Source of the DNA: a bacterium
GTDB lineage: Bacteria; Armatimonadota; Chthonomonadetes; Chthonomonadales; Chthonomonadaceae
DNA: 9,671 nucleotides
Reading direction: 5' to 3'
Assembly (NCBI GenBank): GCA_021805405.1
Contig: JAJZFK010000488.1
Location: 1 to 9,671, forward strand
The notes beneath the pieces were generated by a model. That model worked only from the letters and a program-made list of their open reading frames with translations. It was not told the origin of the DNA and did not search any database. Positions 1-7,018 of the stretch are shown piece by piece (position 1 is the first letter of the stretch; the number at the start of each line of letters is the position of its first letter). A program made the translations under genes and the position numbers.

Positions 1-1
1 G

Positions 2-541
2 GGAAGATCCCAGGATATGATGCAGCAGGTACAGGATGAGGTTTCGGCTACGCTGCGCAAGTCGCACAAGCTGGGGGCAGCCAAAAGCAATGACTTCATC
101 GTGTTTAACTCAGGGGTAGCCGCGCACAACAGCCAAGCGCAAAGTAACGACTTTGAGCAGCTTATCGACTGCCTGGCAGCGGTAGCGTTGATGGTTGGCG
201 GCATTGGCATCATGAACATAATGCTCGTCTCGGTTACAGAGCGCACGCGAGAAATTGGGGTGCGTAAGGCAGTTGGTGCCAAGCGGCGAAACATACTGAT
301 GCAGTTTCTGCTGGAAGCACTCCTGTTGTCATTGGTAGGTGGACTTATCGGCGTAGTCTTTGGAGTTTTGTTCACCGTGCAGGGCCTGCCGGCACTTAAG
401 CCAAGCTGGCAGACGCACCTAACTGTTGAACCGCTTTTTGTATCGTTTGGCTTTGCATTTCTCGTGGGCATTTTCTTCGGTATTTACCCTGCTATAAAAG
501 CATCAAAACTAAATCCAATAGAAGCGCTAAGGTACGAATAA
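2..541 (+). CDS. MacB/FtsX-type ABC transporter permease, C-terminal part (5' end outside window)
   Basis: This is the last ~180 residues of an inner-membrane permease of the MacB/FtsX family; the reading frame is open to the window's left edge, so the start lies upstream. What is seen: the end of a periplasmic domain (to about residue 50 of the visible part), then three hydrophobic segments. The first carries the family hallmark VGGIGIMNIMLVSVTERTRE followed by IGVRKAVGAKRRNI, the cytoplasmic coupling segment that contacts the ATPase. The protein ends in the typical A-I-K-A-S-K-L-N-P-I-E-A-L-R-Y-E tail. In this family the permease does not form a classical channel; it transmits ATP-driven movement to an outer-domain partner (efflux of small molecules or peptides, or lipoprotein release). 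The ATPase is a separate gene (1203-1946), with a secreted protein gene between them. The substrate cannot be read from the sequence. Confidence 0.95.
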   Translation, partial: GRSQDMMQQVQDEVSATLRKSHKLGAAKSNDFIVFNSGVAAHNSQAQSNDFEQLIDCLAAVALMVGGIGIMNIMLVSVTERTREIGVRKAVGAKRRNILMQFLLEALLLSLVGGLIGVVFGVLFTVQGLPALKPSWQTHLTVEPLFVSFGFAFLVGIFFGIYPAIKASKLNPIEALRYE

Positions 542-563
542 TCCGTACCAGGGAGAAATTTCA

Positions 564-1127
564 ATGAAACTTAGTATGGTTGTTTCGTCGTTGTGCCTTA
601 TTGGCGCAGCACTTCTACCACTCGGTGCTCGTGCGCAGTTTGGTGGTGGTGGTATGCCGCCTGGAATTATGCACAAAATCCAGGAGTGGAAAACCTGGCG
701 CTCGCAGCACAAGAACCTTTCCAATCTTGGAACGATGGTGTACCAGTTGCAGCAACTAGAGCAGGACTCGGCCCACAGGCTAAACAAAGTGCAGGCGCAC
801 AAGCTGCTCGTCATCATGCAGAAGTGGTCTGGCAAAAAATCCATGACTGAGGCGCAGGCACATACGGTACAGGTTGATATTGGTAATATATTGACTTTAC
901 CACAAATTCAGAAGATGACTACCTACCAGATGCCGTGGGCTAACGGCAACCGGGGCGGTGGCGGCGGTGGTGGGTTTGGCGGTGGAAAGCCTGGTAAATT
1001 CGTCTTTCCAGATCCACCCAAGGGAGGTTACAATCCTTTAAATCCTGCTACTCTTCCATTCGTACAGATGCGGCCACAGGCAAAAAAGAGCATGGCAGAG
1101 TTTGTGCATACGCTGGCTCACTCGTAG
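564..1127 (+). CDS. Secreted LTxxQ-like helical protein in the ABC exporter operon
   Basis: A 187-residue protein of unknown function. Residues 1-24 form a Sec signal peptide (K2, hydrophobic core, cleavage likely after A-R-A at 24), so the mature form starts QFGGGG. Residues 35-120 are predicted helical and carry three spaced L/M-x-x-x-Q units: LNKVQ (73-77), MTEAQ (94-98) and LTLPQ (110-114). This recalls the LTxxQ motif of Spy/CpxP-like periplasmic proteins, but I infer a distant likeness, not membership. Residues 130-141 are almost pure glycine, followed by a proline-rich tail. The start is supported by GGGAG at 551-555, 8 bases before the ATG. It lies 22 bases after the permease and 75 before the ATPase, so it is probably co-transcribed and acts with the exporter outside the membrane. 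The Gly-rich linkers suggest a flexible or surface-associated part. Confidence 0.85.
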   Translation: MKLSMVVSSLCLIGAALLPLGARAQFGGGGMPPGIMHKIQEWKTWRSQHKNLSNLGTMVYQLQQLEQDSAHRLNKVQAHKLLVIMQKWSGKKSMTEAQAHTVQVDIGNILTLPQIQKMTTYQMPWANGNRGGGGGGGFGGGKPGKFVFPDPPKGGYNPLNPATLPFVQMRPQAKKSMAEFVHTLAHS

Positions 1128-1150
1128 AAATTTCGGCACGGATTTACAAT

Positions 1151-1191
1151 GGTGCGGTAGTCAGACCGTCTGCCGTACCAAACCTGACGGT
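1151..1191 (+). promoter_or_regulatory. Two mutually exclusive hairpins before the ABC ATPase gene
   Basis: The 75-base gap before the ATPase can form hairpin A, arms 1151-1160 and 1170-1179 (10 pairs, two of them G-U, 9-base loop). It can instead form hairpin B, ACCGTC at 1165-1170 with GACGGT at 1186-1191, whose 3' arm abuts the ribosome-binding site AGGAG (1192-1196). The two cannot coexist because they share bases 1165-1170. This could tune ATPase translation or simply stabilise a processed transcript; both are inference. Confidence 0.3.
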
Positions 1192-1202
1192 AGGAGATTT
1201 TC

Positions 1203-1946
1203 ATGTCGGATGCGATGATACAGGTTCAGGATGTTTACAAGATTTACAAAATGGGCAAGATGGAGGTAAGAGCGCTCCGCGGAGTGTCGGTTGAAATCCG
1301 GGCTGGCGAATTTGTGGCTATCATGGGGCCTTCTGGATCTGGTAAATCTACATTCATGAACCTCATTGGCTGTCTAGATAAACCAACAAGGGGTTCTTAT
1401 CGGCTGGATGGCATAGAGGCAGCTTCGCTAAACGACAATCAGTTAGCCGAAATTAGAAACCGCAAGATAGGATTTGTATTTCAGACATTTAACCTTTTAG
1501 CACGAACCAGTGCGCTCAGGAATGTTGAGCTTCCCATGCTCTATAGTAATGCCAAGAATCGAGAGCAACTGGCGCGGCGCGCGCTGGAAATGGTTGGTCT
1601 TGCGGAACGAATGGGGCATAAGCCTAACGAGTTAAGTGGTGGACAGCAACAACGGGTGGCCATTGCGCGCGCACTCGTAAACGATCCTCCTGTTATTTTT
1701 GGGGATGAACCAACCGGTAATCTCGATTCACGTACCAGTGAAGAGATTATGGATATCTTTCAGAAGCTGCATGAAACAGGAAAAACAGTGGTACTCGTAA
1801 CCCATGAAGAGGACATTGCTGAACATGCCGAGCGAATCATCCGCTTTAAGGACGGCAAGGTAGTTTCAGATGAGAAGGTGGCCGTGCGGCGGATTGCAGA
1901 ACAGGAACTAGCATCCATGGTAGTTCCGGCGGATGACGTAGAATAG
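1203..1946 (+). CDS. MacB/LolD-type ABC transporter ATP-binding protein
   Basis: A 247-residue ATPase that powers the exporter whose permease ends at 541. All motor motifs are intact: Walker A GPSGSGKST (42-50), Q-loop Q94 in FVFQTFNLL, signature LSGGQQQR (144-151), Walker B VIFGDEP with D168 and catalytic E169, D-loop NLDSRTS and switch H201 (LVTHEED). The signature and the LDKPTRGSY and RNRKIGFVFQ segments are those of the MacB/LolD/FtsE branch, which pairs with permeases of the type upstream. The ATG is preceded by TAGGAG at 1191-1196, about 6 bases away. The C-terminal ~25 residues (after KDGKVVSDEK) are a variable extension. Gene order permease, secreted protein, ATPase differs from the usual ATPase-first or fused MacB layout. 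It is the last gene of the operon, followed by a terminator hairpin. Confidence 0.95.
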   Translation: MSDAMIQVQDVYKIYKMGKMEVRALRGVSVEIRAGEFVAIMGPSGSGKSTFMNLIGCLDKPTRGSYRLDGIEAASLNDNQLAEIRNRKIGFVFQTFNLLARTSALRNVELPMLYSNAKNREQLARRALEMVGLAERMGHKPNELSGGQQQRVAIARALVNDPPVIFGDEPTGNLDSRTSEEIMDIFQKLHETGKTVVLVTHEEDIAEHAERIIRFKDGKVVSDEKVAVRRIAEQELASMVVPADDVE

Positions 1947-1950
1947 AGGA

Positions 1951-1988
1951 AATGTGGAGCGCGATTACGAGAATTAGCGCTCCACATT
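1951..1988 (+). terminator. Intrinsic terminator of the ABC operon, shared by convergent genes
   Basis: A perfect 12-bp inverted repeat (AATGTGGAGCGC at 1951-1962, its complement at 1977-1988) with a 14-base loop, starting 5 bases after the ATPase stop and followed by a short T run (to 1990). The strand preference follows from the T run on +; on the - strand the stem is followed by TCCTC, so it would also block or pause transcripts from the convergent oxidoreductase gene (stop at 2003), but less classically. Confidence 0.8.
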
Positions 1989-2002
1989 TTCCCAGGGTTT
2001 CA

Positions 2003-3052
2003 TCAGTACTGAACAGTTACGGGCTTGCCGGTTTCCAGGCTCTCGTTCGCAGCAAGTGCTAGAAGAGTGGTCTTCACACCGTCCGCGTGTGTGCACTTAA
2101 TGGAGGACCTGTCGCCGGTCTTCACCGCGTTGATAAATGCACGGTCCTCTGTGGGGAAGATGTCGTCGATATCTCCCGCAATGTCCTCATGGCCTTTTTC
2201 ACCGCTGCGGTGGATCTGTACGTGGTGTGCCCAGTCATTAAACTTGTGAGTATGGTGGCTGCCCCAAACGTTGAGAAAAACGCCACCGCCTTGTGTTGCA
2301 GCGCAACATGACATGATATTTCCAACGGCGCCATTAGCAAACCGCATGGATACAACCATGGCGTCATCAAGGTTGTAGCCCTTTATGAGGTTAGGCAGCT
2401 TCTGGTTAAACCCATTAGCAGCATAGGCAAAGACCTCTACTACATCGCCCACAAGGTATCTCGCCAGGTCTACCGTGTGAATGACCTGCTCTACAAATTG
2501 CCCGCCGCTCTTCTCCTTAAACGGCCACCACAGCCCAATTGGCTGAGTAGCAAAGTAGTCACCCTCTTTCACCAGGGGCGGCCCGCCAATCCATGCGCCA
2601 TCCAGCAGGATAGCGGGATCGGCTGCCAGCAGGTCTTTGGAGCGGTTAACGGATTTGCGGTACCGGTTCATGAAACCAGCGGCGGTGATAAGCCCCGACT
2701 CCTGTACTTCTACAGAGAGTTTTCGCAAATCGGCCGGGTCTATACCGAGTGGCTTTTCAACAAGGAATGGAACTCCTGCTTTTACGCAAGCACGTTCTGG
2801 TGCGCCGTGAGCGTACGTAGGAATGAGGATGTACGCTGCATCTAGCTCAGTTGCAGCGAGCATTTTAGCAGCGTCGTCAAACACCTGCCCTCCATATTTT
2901 GCAGAGTGCTTCTCTGCTCGCTCTACGACCACGTCGCAAAATGCGACGAGTTCTACATCATCTGATGTGGAAAGGTGGGGTAGGTGCGCATTAGAAATGC
3001 CGCCGCATCCTATAAGCCCTACGCGCACTTTTTCTTTTGGTGTTGTTGTCAT
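2003..3052 (-). CDS. Gfo/Idh/MocA-family NAD(P)-dependent oxidoreductase
   Basis: A 349-residue cytoplasmic dehydrogenase of the Gfo/Idh/MocA family, which oxidises or reduces sugars, inositols or related polyols. Visible: an N-terminal Rossmann fold with the dinucleotide loop VGLIGCGGISNAHLPHL (11-27), an acidic residue at the end of beta-2 (CDV, D40), the family signature EKP with K100, and the C-terminal alpha/beta domain with GGQFVEQVIHTVDLARYL, where H192 and D195 match the catalytic H-x-x-D. The residue usually D four before that His is E188. The length fits the family (about 330-400). The substrate cannot be assigned. The ATG at 3052 is favoured because the Rossmann strand begins only 10 residues later; the nearest purine-rich GGGAGG is about 14 bases upstream, so initiation may be weak. 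It lies 124 bases downstream of the XPB-like gene on the same strand. Confidence 0.93.
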   Translation of the reverse strand: MTTTPKEKVRVGLIGCGGISNAHLPHLSTSDDVELVAFCDVVVERAEKHSAKYGGQVFDDAAKMLAATELDAAYILIPTYAHGAPERACVKAGVPFLVEKPLGIDPADLRKLSVEVQESGLITAAGFMNRYRKSVNRSKDLLAADPAILLDGAWIGGPPLVKEGDYFATQPIGLWWPFKEKSGGQFVEQVIHTVDLARYLVGDVVEVFAYAANGFNQKLPNLIKGYNLDDAMVVSMRFANGAVGNIMSCCAATQGGGVFLNVWGSHHTHKFNDWAHHVQIHRSGEKGHEDIAGDIDDIFPTEDRAFINAVKTGDRSSIKCTHADGVKTTLLALAANESLETGKPVTVQY

Positions 3053-3176
3053 CGGGGCGATCTTTGCCTCCCGTAAAAATTTGGGTTTTCTACTTACCCT
3101 TAGTGGCCTTCACTCATATCGATCGTGCCATGTATACAGTTTCAATGTGGCAGTACCTAGTTCCTTCTTTGGTTTC

Positions 3177-5270
3177 TTAACATAATTCTGAATAGCTATA
3201 TTCAAGGAGGGCTTCGTCATCGTTTCGTGGTACCAGCCCCCGTTTTGCAAGCACTTTTATCGCCTCATTTACAGTACCGCTCTGCAGCATGATCACAGTA
3301 GGTGCGACTTTTACTGGTGCAAATTGGTCGATTTCGTGCGATTTTAAGAGATCGATGATGGTTTGTTCATTATTAGTTGAAATGTAGGTTGAAGCGGTGC
3401 CTACCCTGCAGTGATTGAGCTGATTGCTTAATTCTTCGATAAGGAAGGTTATAGGTTGCGGAACGTTCGTAACTCCGCATGCTTTCAGGATACCAAAAAT
3501 AGCCTCTACGCTCATTCCCAGGGAAATTGCAAGACGCACTGAGCTGCGCGTTAGGTGCAGCATCGATGAGTCTGCGCGACGATCACAGAATAGAAGCAGG
3601 CTGTACAGTCTACCTGCTGAGCAGTTTGGCGGCAGAATTACTTCACCGTTTGCCTGAAGTATGCAGGAGCCTTCGGTGGCAATGACAGGTGCTTCGTGGC
3701 TACTCTCCATGCTAGCGTCTAGCAACAATCTACCATGTTCACCAATTGTGTATCCGGTAACTGTGATTTTTGGAACGGCTGGGTCGGTAGGGTCTAGTTT
3801 CACCTTTACACTGTTGATAAGCCCCAGCCAGTGCATGCACTCCGTCATTATCGTATCACAAAACCGCTGGATTGCCGACGGTGAGTGTGCCTCGTGGTGT
3901 TGCGTTACATGCCTCATACCCGGCAGCCTCCATGCTAAATAGTCGCAAAGGTTTGCAGCTGTGGTGATTTGTGAACTTGTGCCGTCTAGTATTTCCCAGC
4001 AGGTGATGTTGCGAAGCACTACGGTCTTTTCAACATCCGCCGCATACGATGGAAACTCACGGGGAGTTGGCATAAATTCACACCATCGGGTTGCCCCCAT
4101 CCAGGAAGTAATCGCCGTTGCTACCTGTGCGTGGTGCGGTAAACGCAGCCATTTTCGTCCAAAATCTGATAGTTCGTAGCGACCTGAGTATTCGTCCACT
4201 TCTGTAAGATTTAGCTCCTCAACCAGGAACTGTACAAAATCGAGGTACCGGTCAACGGGAAGCGACATTCTCTTCAGTGCCCGCTTCATACCTTGTCGGT
4301 TCATGGTGAACTTCTGGGTGGGCGATATTCGGCCCGTAACAATTGCGGCCATAAATGCAGTCATATCGGCTACTAGCGTCGTATGGGCTGCTTCACTGCC
4401 GGTAATGCCGTTCACGGCTGTAAGCTCACGTTGGCCAAGCCCTAGCGAGTTGAAGCATAACGGTACGAGGAGTACCGCCGCTACCTCGCCGGCAAGATAA
4501 AATAGAATACGCTCGTTTCGAAGGCGGACGGGATAGAGTAACCCCTCGGTTGCTAACAACCTGGCAGCTGGCACCATCCACTCCACCTTGATGCTGGGCC
4601 TGCGAATGAGAGATGGCGTGCCTTTTTCCATGATCTGCGATGCGGCCATAGCACCCCCTGCCATTAGCAGTTCATAAATGAGGCGTATTGCGTCGTCGCC
4701 GAGCTGCTTGCGGTATGAGGGATCAGCCGCCTGTTTAACAACAGCCAATGGGTCTTTCGACTTTGGCGGGACGCCGCGCTCATTCACAAGCTTAGGTGGC
4801 TCTGTTGTTTCTGCTCCGTTTCCGTGTCGTAATTCACTCATGCAGAACGGCACACGGAAATATTCGCGTATTGAAACACATACGGCGTGCCTAATCATAA
4901 ACCCGTGGTCAAGCTCGATTAACATTGCAGTGTGTAGCAGCATGTTCAGTACCCGGTCACGATCGTCAACGTCGAGGTTAGACAATACAATGTTCACCGC
5001 GGTTGGCACTATAAGCCCGCCCTCTTTGCCCACCAGTGCAGCCAGTGATGCCAATACTGCAGCAGCAAGTTTGTCGAGCATTAACATGACATTACTGGTA
5101 GTATCCAGGCGTGCCATAATAGACGGTAACCGAGCTGAACGGAACTCTAGGTCGTCAACAACGACAAACTCATGTCCGTAGTACATGTCGTGAAGCAGTT
5201 TTACATTCTCGTCGCTAAGAAAATCTACGTAGGTCTCTAAAATCTGGTATTGCTGAGATCTATCTAACAT
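3177..5270 (-). CDS. Orphan XPB/Ssl2-N-like 'helicase-associated domain' protein
   Basis: A 697-residue protein of unknown function, probably cytoplasmic. Residues ~536-625 match what I recall of the XPB/Ssl2 N-terminal-like domain (Pfam 'Helicase_C_3'): ILQANGEVILPPNCS, then a stretch in which LTRSSVRLAISLGMSVEAIF is the 'resistant to start, Leu-Thr-x-x-Ser-helix-Gly' core, then VPQPITFLIEEL. Residues ~630-685 form an added alpha/beta segment. The N-terminus (LETYVDFLSDENVKLL, then LDTTSNVMLMLDKLAAAVLASL) resembles that of the long actinobacterial and Chloroflexota members. There is no Walker A or DEAD/H box, so it is not itself a helicase. I prefer the ATG at 5270 over an upstream TTG at 5303 because AAGGA at 5278-5282 sits 7 bases before it. 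It is divergent from the gene at 5375. Members elsewhere are uncharacterised; a nucleic-acid-binding role is inference. Confidence 0.85.
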   Translation of the reverse strand: MLDRSQQYQILETYVDFLSDENVKLLHDMYYGHEFVVVDDLEFRSARLPSIMARLDTTSNVMLMLDKLAAAVLASLAALVGKEGGLIVPTAVNIVLSNLDVDDRDRVLNMLLHTAMLIELDHGFMIRHAVCVSIREYFRVPFCMSELRHGNGAETTEPPKLVNERGVPPKSKDPLAVVKQAADPSYRKQLGDDAIRLIYELLMAGGAMAASQIMEKGTPSLIRRPSIKVEWMVPAARLLATEGLLYPVRLRNERILFYLAGEVAAVLLVPLCFNSLGLGQRELTAVNGITGSEAAHTTLVADMTAFMAAIVTGRISPTQKFTMNRQGMKRALKRMSLPVDRYLDFVQFLVEELNLTEVDEYSGRYELSDFGRKWLRLPHHAQVATAITSWMGATRWCEFMPTPREFPSYAADVEKTVVLRNITCWEILDGTSSQITTAANLCDYLAWRLPGMRHVTQHHEAHSPSAIQRFCDTIMTECMHWLGLINSVKVKLDPTDPAVPKITVTGYTIGEHGRLLLDASMESSHEAPVIATEGSCILQANGEVILPPNCSAGRLYSLLLFCDRRADSSMLHLTRSSVRLAISLGMSVEAIFGILKACGVTNVPQPITFLIEELSNQLNHCRVGTASTYISTNNEQTIIDLLKSHEIDQFAPVKVAPTVIMLQSGTVNEAIKVLAKRGLVPRNDDEALLEYSYSELC

Positions 5271-5277
5271 GAAAATA

Positions 5278-5282
5278 TCCTT
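5278..5282 (-). promoter_or_regulatory. Ribosome-binding site fixing the start of the XPB-like gene
   Basis: Reads AAGGA on the minus strand, 7 bases before the ATG at 5270. The longer in-frame alternative begins with TTG at 5303 and has no comparable site. A TTGACG (minus strand, ending near 5298) lies 17 bases before GGATAT (5280-5275), a possible promoter that would make the transcript almost leaderless; this part is weak. Confidence 0.5.
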
Positions 5283-5310
5283 GTTATTTTTAGCGAACGT
5301 CAACTACATT
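5281..5310 (+). promoter_or_regulatory. Possible promoter for the membrane pseudopilin-like gene
   Basis: TTGTTA (5281-5286) and TACATT (5305-5310) are separated by 18 bases, each matching 4 of 6 consensus positions of a housekeeping sigma promoter. A start near 5317 would leave a leader of about 58 bases before the ATG at 5375. Suggestive only. Confidence 0.25.
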
Positions 5311-5374
5311 AACCTGCGTAAACAATCAAATCTCATTGCTAACGATATGTTGGCATTTGAAAGGTGGAATCTCA

Positions 5375-6031
5375 ATGTTTTCTCTGCTTGGTCCAACGCC
5401 TCCCCGAGCGACTTTGCGGCTAGGTTTGGGTCAGAGACAGCTTAGCAGGATTTCTCTATTTTTCATCCTTATCGTTGGTGCAAGTGTGATATATGGTGCC
5501 TACCACGTGTTCCTAGGTTTTAAGGCTGCACGAGACATCGTGATCGCGAAGGACAACGAGGCAGCAATTTACAAAGCTTTTAGAGAGTATGCGTTAGATT
5601 GGGAAGGTAAGCTTCCTCCAGTTGACCACTGGTCGGATTCTGTTGCGGCAGAGCTACCTTCTGCGTCGGATCAGCCAGGTGGTAAAATGGCGTACCTACA
5701 CGGGCCAGGTAGTGGGCGCGAGGTAGGCTACGTGTATAATTCGCTTGCCGCCGGTTATGACTTCAACCCTACATCCAGCTTCATACCTAGCAAGCACGCA
5801 CCGAAAGCACAGGTGCCTGCCGATGCGCTGGTACTAATCATCGAAAAGCCCGGGGCACCTATGAATACGACAGTTGCCATCCCGCCGCAAAACACTGAGG
5901 CAGGACGGCAAGCACTCTACAAACTACTCTCATTTCCTCATGGCGTTGGCAAGTTTGACGACCGAAAAACGGTGATCTTGTATGCCAACGGGCACATTGA
6001 GGTTGACACCCCCCGGGATTTTCAGGATTAG
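5375..6031 (+). CDS. Single-pass membrane protein with DUF1559/pseudopilin-like outer domain
   Basis: A 218-residue protein. Residues 1-25 are basic and cytoplasmic, 26-46 (SLFFILIVGASVIYGAYHVF) form one membrane helix, and the rest faces outwards. The outer part resembles the globular part of DUF1559-type prepilin-like proteins common in Planctomycetota and Armatimonadota: EAAIYKAFREYALDWEGKLPPVDHW (63-86) matches their 'helix, D-x-x-x-KLPPxxxW' segment, GYVYNSLAAGY (118-128) their 'Y-x-Y-N' segment, and H189 to the NGH at 205-207 their H-x(n)-DGH ending. It lacks the prepilin peptidase site (G-F-T-x-x-E), so it is anchored rather than processed. The start at 5375 is chosen over a TTG at 5336 because AAGGTGG (5361-5367) lies 7 bases upstream. 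It is divergent from the XPB-like gene and convergent with galT. Its function is unknown; a degenerate pseudopilin is my inference. Confidence 0.75.
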   Translation: MFSLLGPTPPRATLRLGLGQRQLSRISLFFILIVGASVIYGAYHVFLGFKAARDIVIAKDNEAAIYKAFREYALDWEGKLPPVDHWSDSVAAELPSASDQPGGKMAYLHGPGSGREVGYVYNSLAAGYDFNPTSSFIPSKHAPKAQVPADALVLIIEKPGAPMNTTVAIPPQNTEAGRQALYKLLSFPHGVGKFDDRKTVILYANGHIEVDTPRDFQD

Positions 6032-6037
6032 CAACTA

Positions 6038-7018
6038 CTACCACTGAAGAGGGGCCGTGTCACGCAGTATTTTCGCGGTATCCTCTGCATGGGTATCGTT
6101 AATGAAGACGCCGGCCCCTGCCTCACTACCCGCAAGATATTTCAGCTTCTCCGGTGTACGATATGGCGGGTAAAACTCTACATGGAATCGATACTCATCA
6201 TAGCTAGCGCCAGTAGTAGGGGATTGATGCATAAGCATGATGTATGGAAGCGATTTGTTCCACAGTGCATTGTACTTTTGGCCAATTACCCGCAATGCTT
6301 CGGCAAGATCGTTAAGTTCCTTTGTACCCATCTGTTTAAGGGATGTATGGGCCCGTTCAGCAATGATATGAACCTCGTACGGGTACCGTGCGTAAAACGG
6401 CACAACGCAAAGGAACGACGCGTTCTGCCATACAATGCGAACACCGTCGTGGTTTTCACGGGCAATAATGTCATCGTACAGGTTGCGACCTGTTCTCGCC
6501 GTGTATGAGCGGGCAGCCGCTACCTCCTTCGCCGGTATAGGGGGCACAAAGGGGTATGCGTAGATCTGGCCATGCGGGTGAGGCAGGGTTACGCCAATTT
6601 CCTTCCCTTTGTTTTCAAAAATGTATACGTAGTCAACATAAGGGCGGTCGCCTAGGTCTTTAAAGCGCTCTGCCCAAACGCGCACGAGCTCTCGCAGCTT
6701 GGCGGCTGGCAACTGGGCTAGCTCGGCATCCAGGTTAGGCGTGTAACATATTACTTCGCAAACACCAGATGCAGGGCGCACGGGGTACAGCACTGAGCCC
6801 TCAACTGATGGCTGGGGCGGCTCTGGCCTGAAGGACGGGAACTTGTTTTCGAAGACCACGATTTCATAGGCAGACGCAGGAATCTCCGTTGGAAACCCAC
6901 CTGGTTTGGTTGGTGCCAAAGGATCGTAATCCGGTGGTGGAAAAAATGTTCTATCCTGTCTGTGGGTTGCAGTAACCACCCACTCTTCCAATGTGGGATT
7001 CCATCTCAGTTCAGACAT
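6038..7018 (-). CDS. galT: Galactose-1-phosphate uridylyltransferase (GalT)
   Basis: A 326-residue cytoplasmic enzyme of the Leloir pathway that swaps UMP between UDP-glucose and galactose-1-phosphate. Seen: N-terminal RQDRTFFPPP, ENKFPSFRPEPP (57-68), CEVICYTPN (87-95), FENKGKEIGVTLPHPHGQIYAYP with the catalytic H149 of the H-P-H triad (147-149), YEVHIIAERAHTSL, and the C-terminal HVEFYPPYRTPEKLKYLAGSE. Length is usual for the family (about 320-350). Odd: the Cys-x-x-Cys zinc site is D32 and A35 (DPLAPT), and the third ligand position reads TPNL instead of SPDH, so the structural zinc site is probably gone; the nucleophile is intact. Near H-x-E-F-Y-P-P the second iron-site His is Glu. The start ATG lies inside the last codons of the small gene 7011-7169 (8-base overlap), implying translational coupling. 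Confidence 0.93.
   Translation of the reverse strand: MSELRWNPTLEEWVVTATHRQDRTFFPPPDYDPLAPTKPGGFPTEIPASAYEIVVFENKFPSFRPEPPQPSVEGSVLYPVRPASGVCEVICYTPNLDAELAQLPAAKLRELVRVWAERFKDLGDRPYVDYVYIFENKGKEIGVTLPHPHGQIYAYPFVPPIPAKEVAAARSYTARTGRNLYDDIIARENHDGVRIVWQNASFLCVVPFYARYPYEVHIIAERAHTSLKQMGTKELNDLAEALRVIGQKYNALWNKSLPYIMLMHQSPTTGASYDEYRFHVEFYPPYRTPEKLKYLAGSEAGAGVFINDTHAEDTAKILRDTAPLQW

Noticed and set aside
527..844. 105-aa Cys-rich frame on -
   Set aside because: Antisense to the secreted protein gene and the permease end; its Pro and Cys runs arise from the Gly codons of the other strand.
952..985. Possible G-quadruplex (repeated GG doublets)
   Set aside because: Only two-base G runs, fully explained by the glycine codons of the secreted protein.
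3053..3176. Promoter in the gap before the oxidoreductase gene (TTGAAA ... GATATG on -)
   Set aside because: The spacing of about 20 bases is poor; not supported enough to annotate.
2823..3185. 120-aa frame on + over the oxidoreductase start and the gap after it
   Set aside because: Ser/Thr-rich, no ribosome-binding site, and it overlaps a gene with a clear Rossmann motif.
4678..5181. 167-aa open frame on + inside the XPB-like gene
   Set aside because: Antisense shadow: low-complexity Ser/Arg/Thr composition, no ribosome-binding site, and the minus-strand frame is the recognised protein.
5303..5336. Alternative TTG starts for the XPB-like (5303) and pseudopilin-like (5336) genes
   Set aside because: Neither has a ribosome-binding site; both genes have an ATG with one (5270 and 5375).
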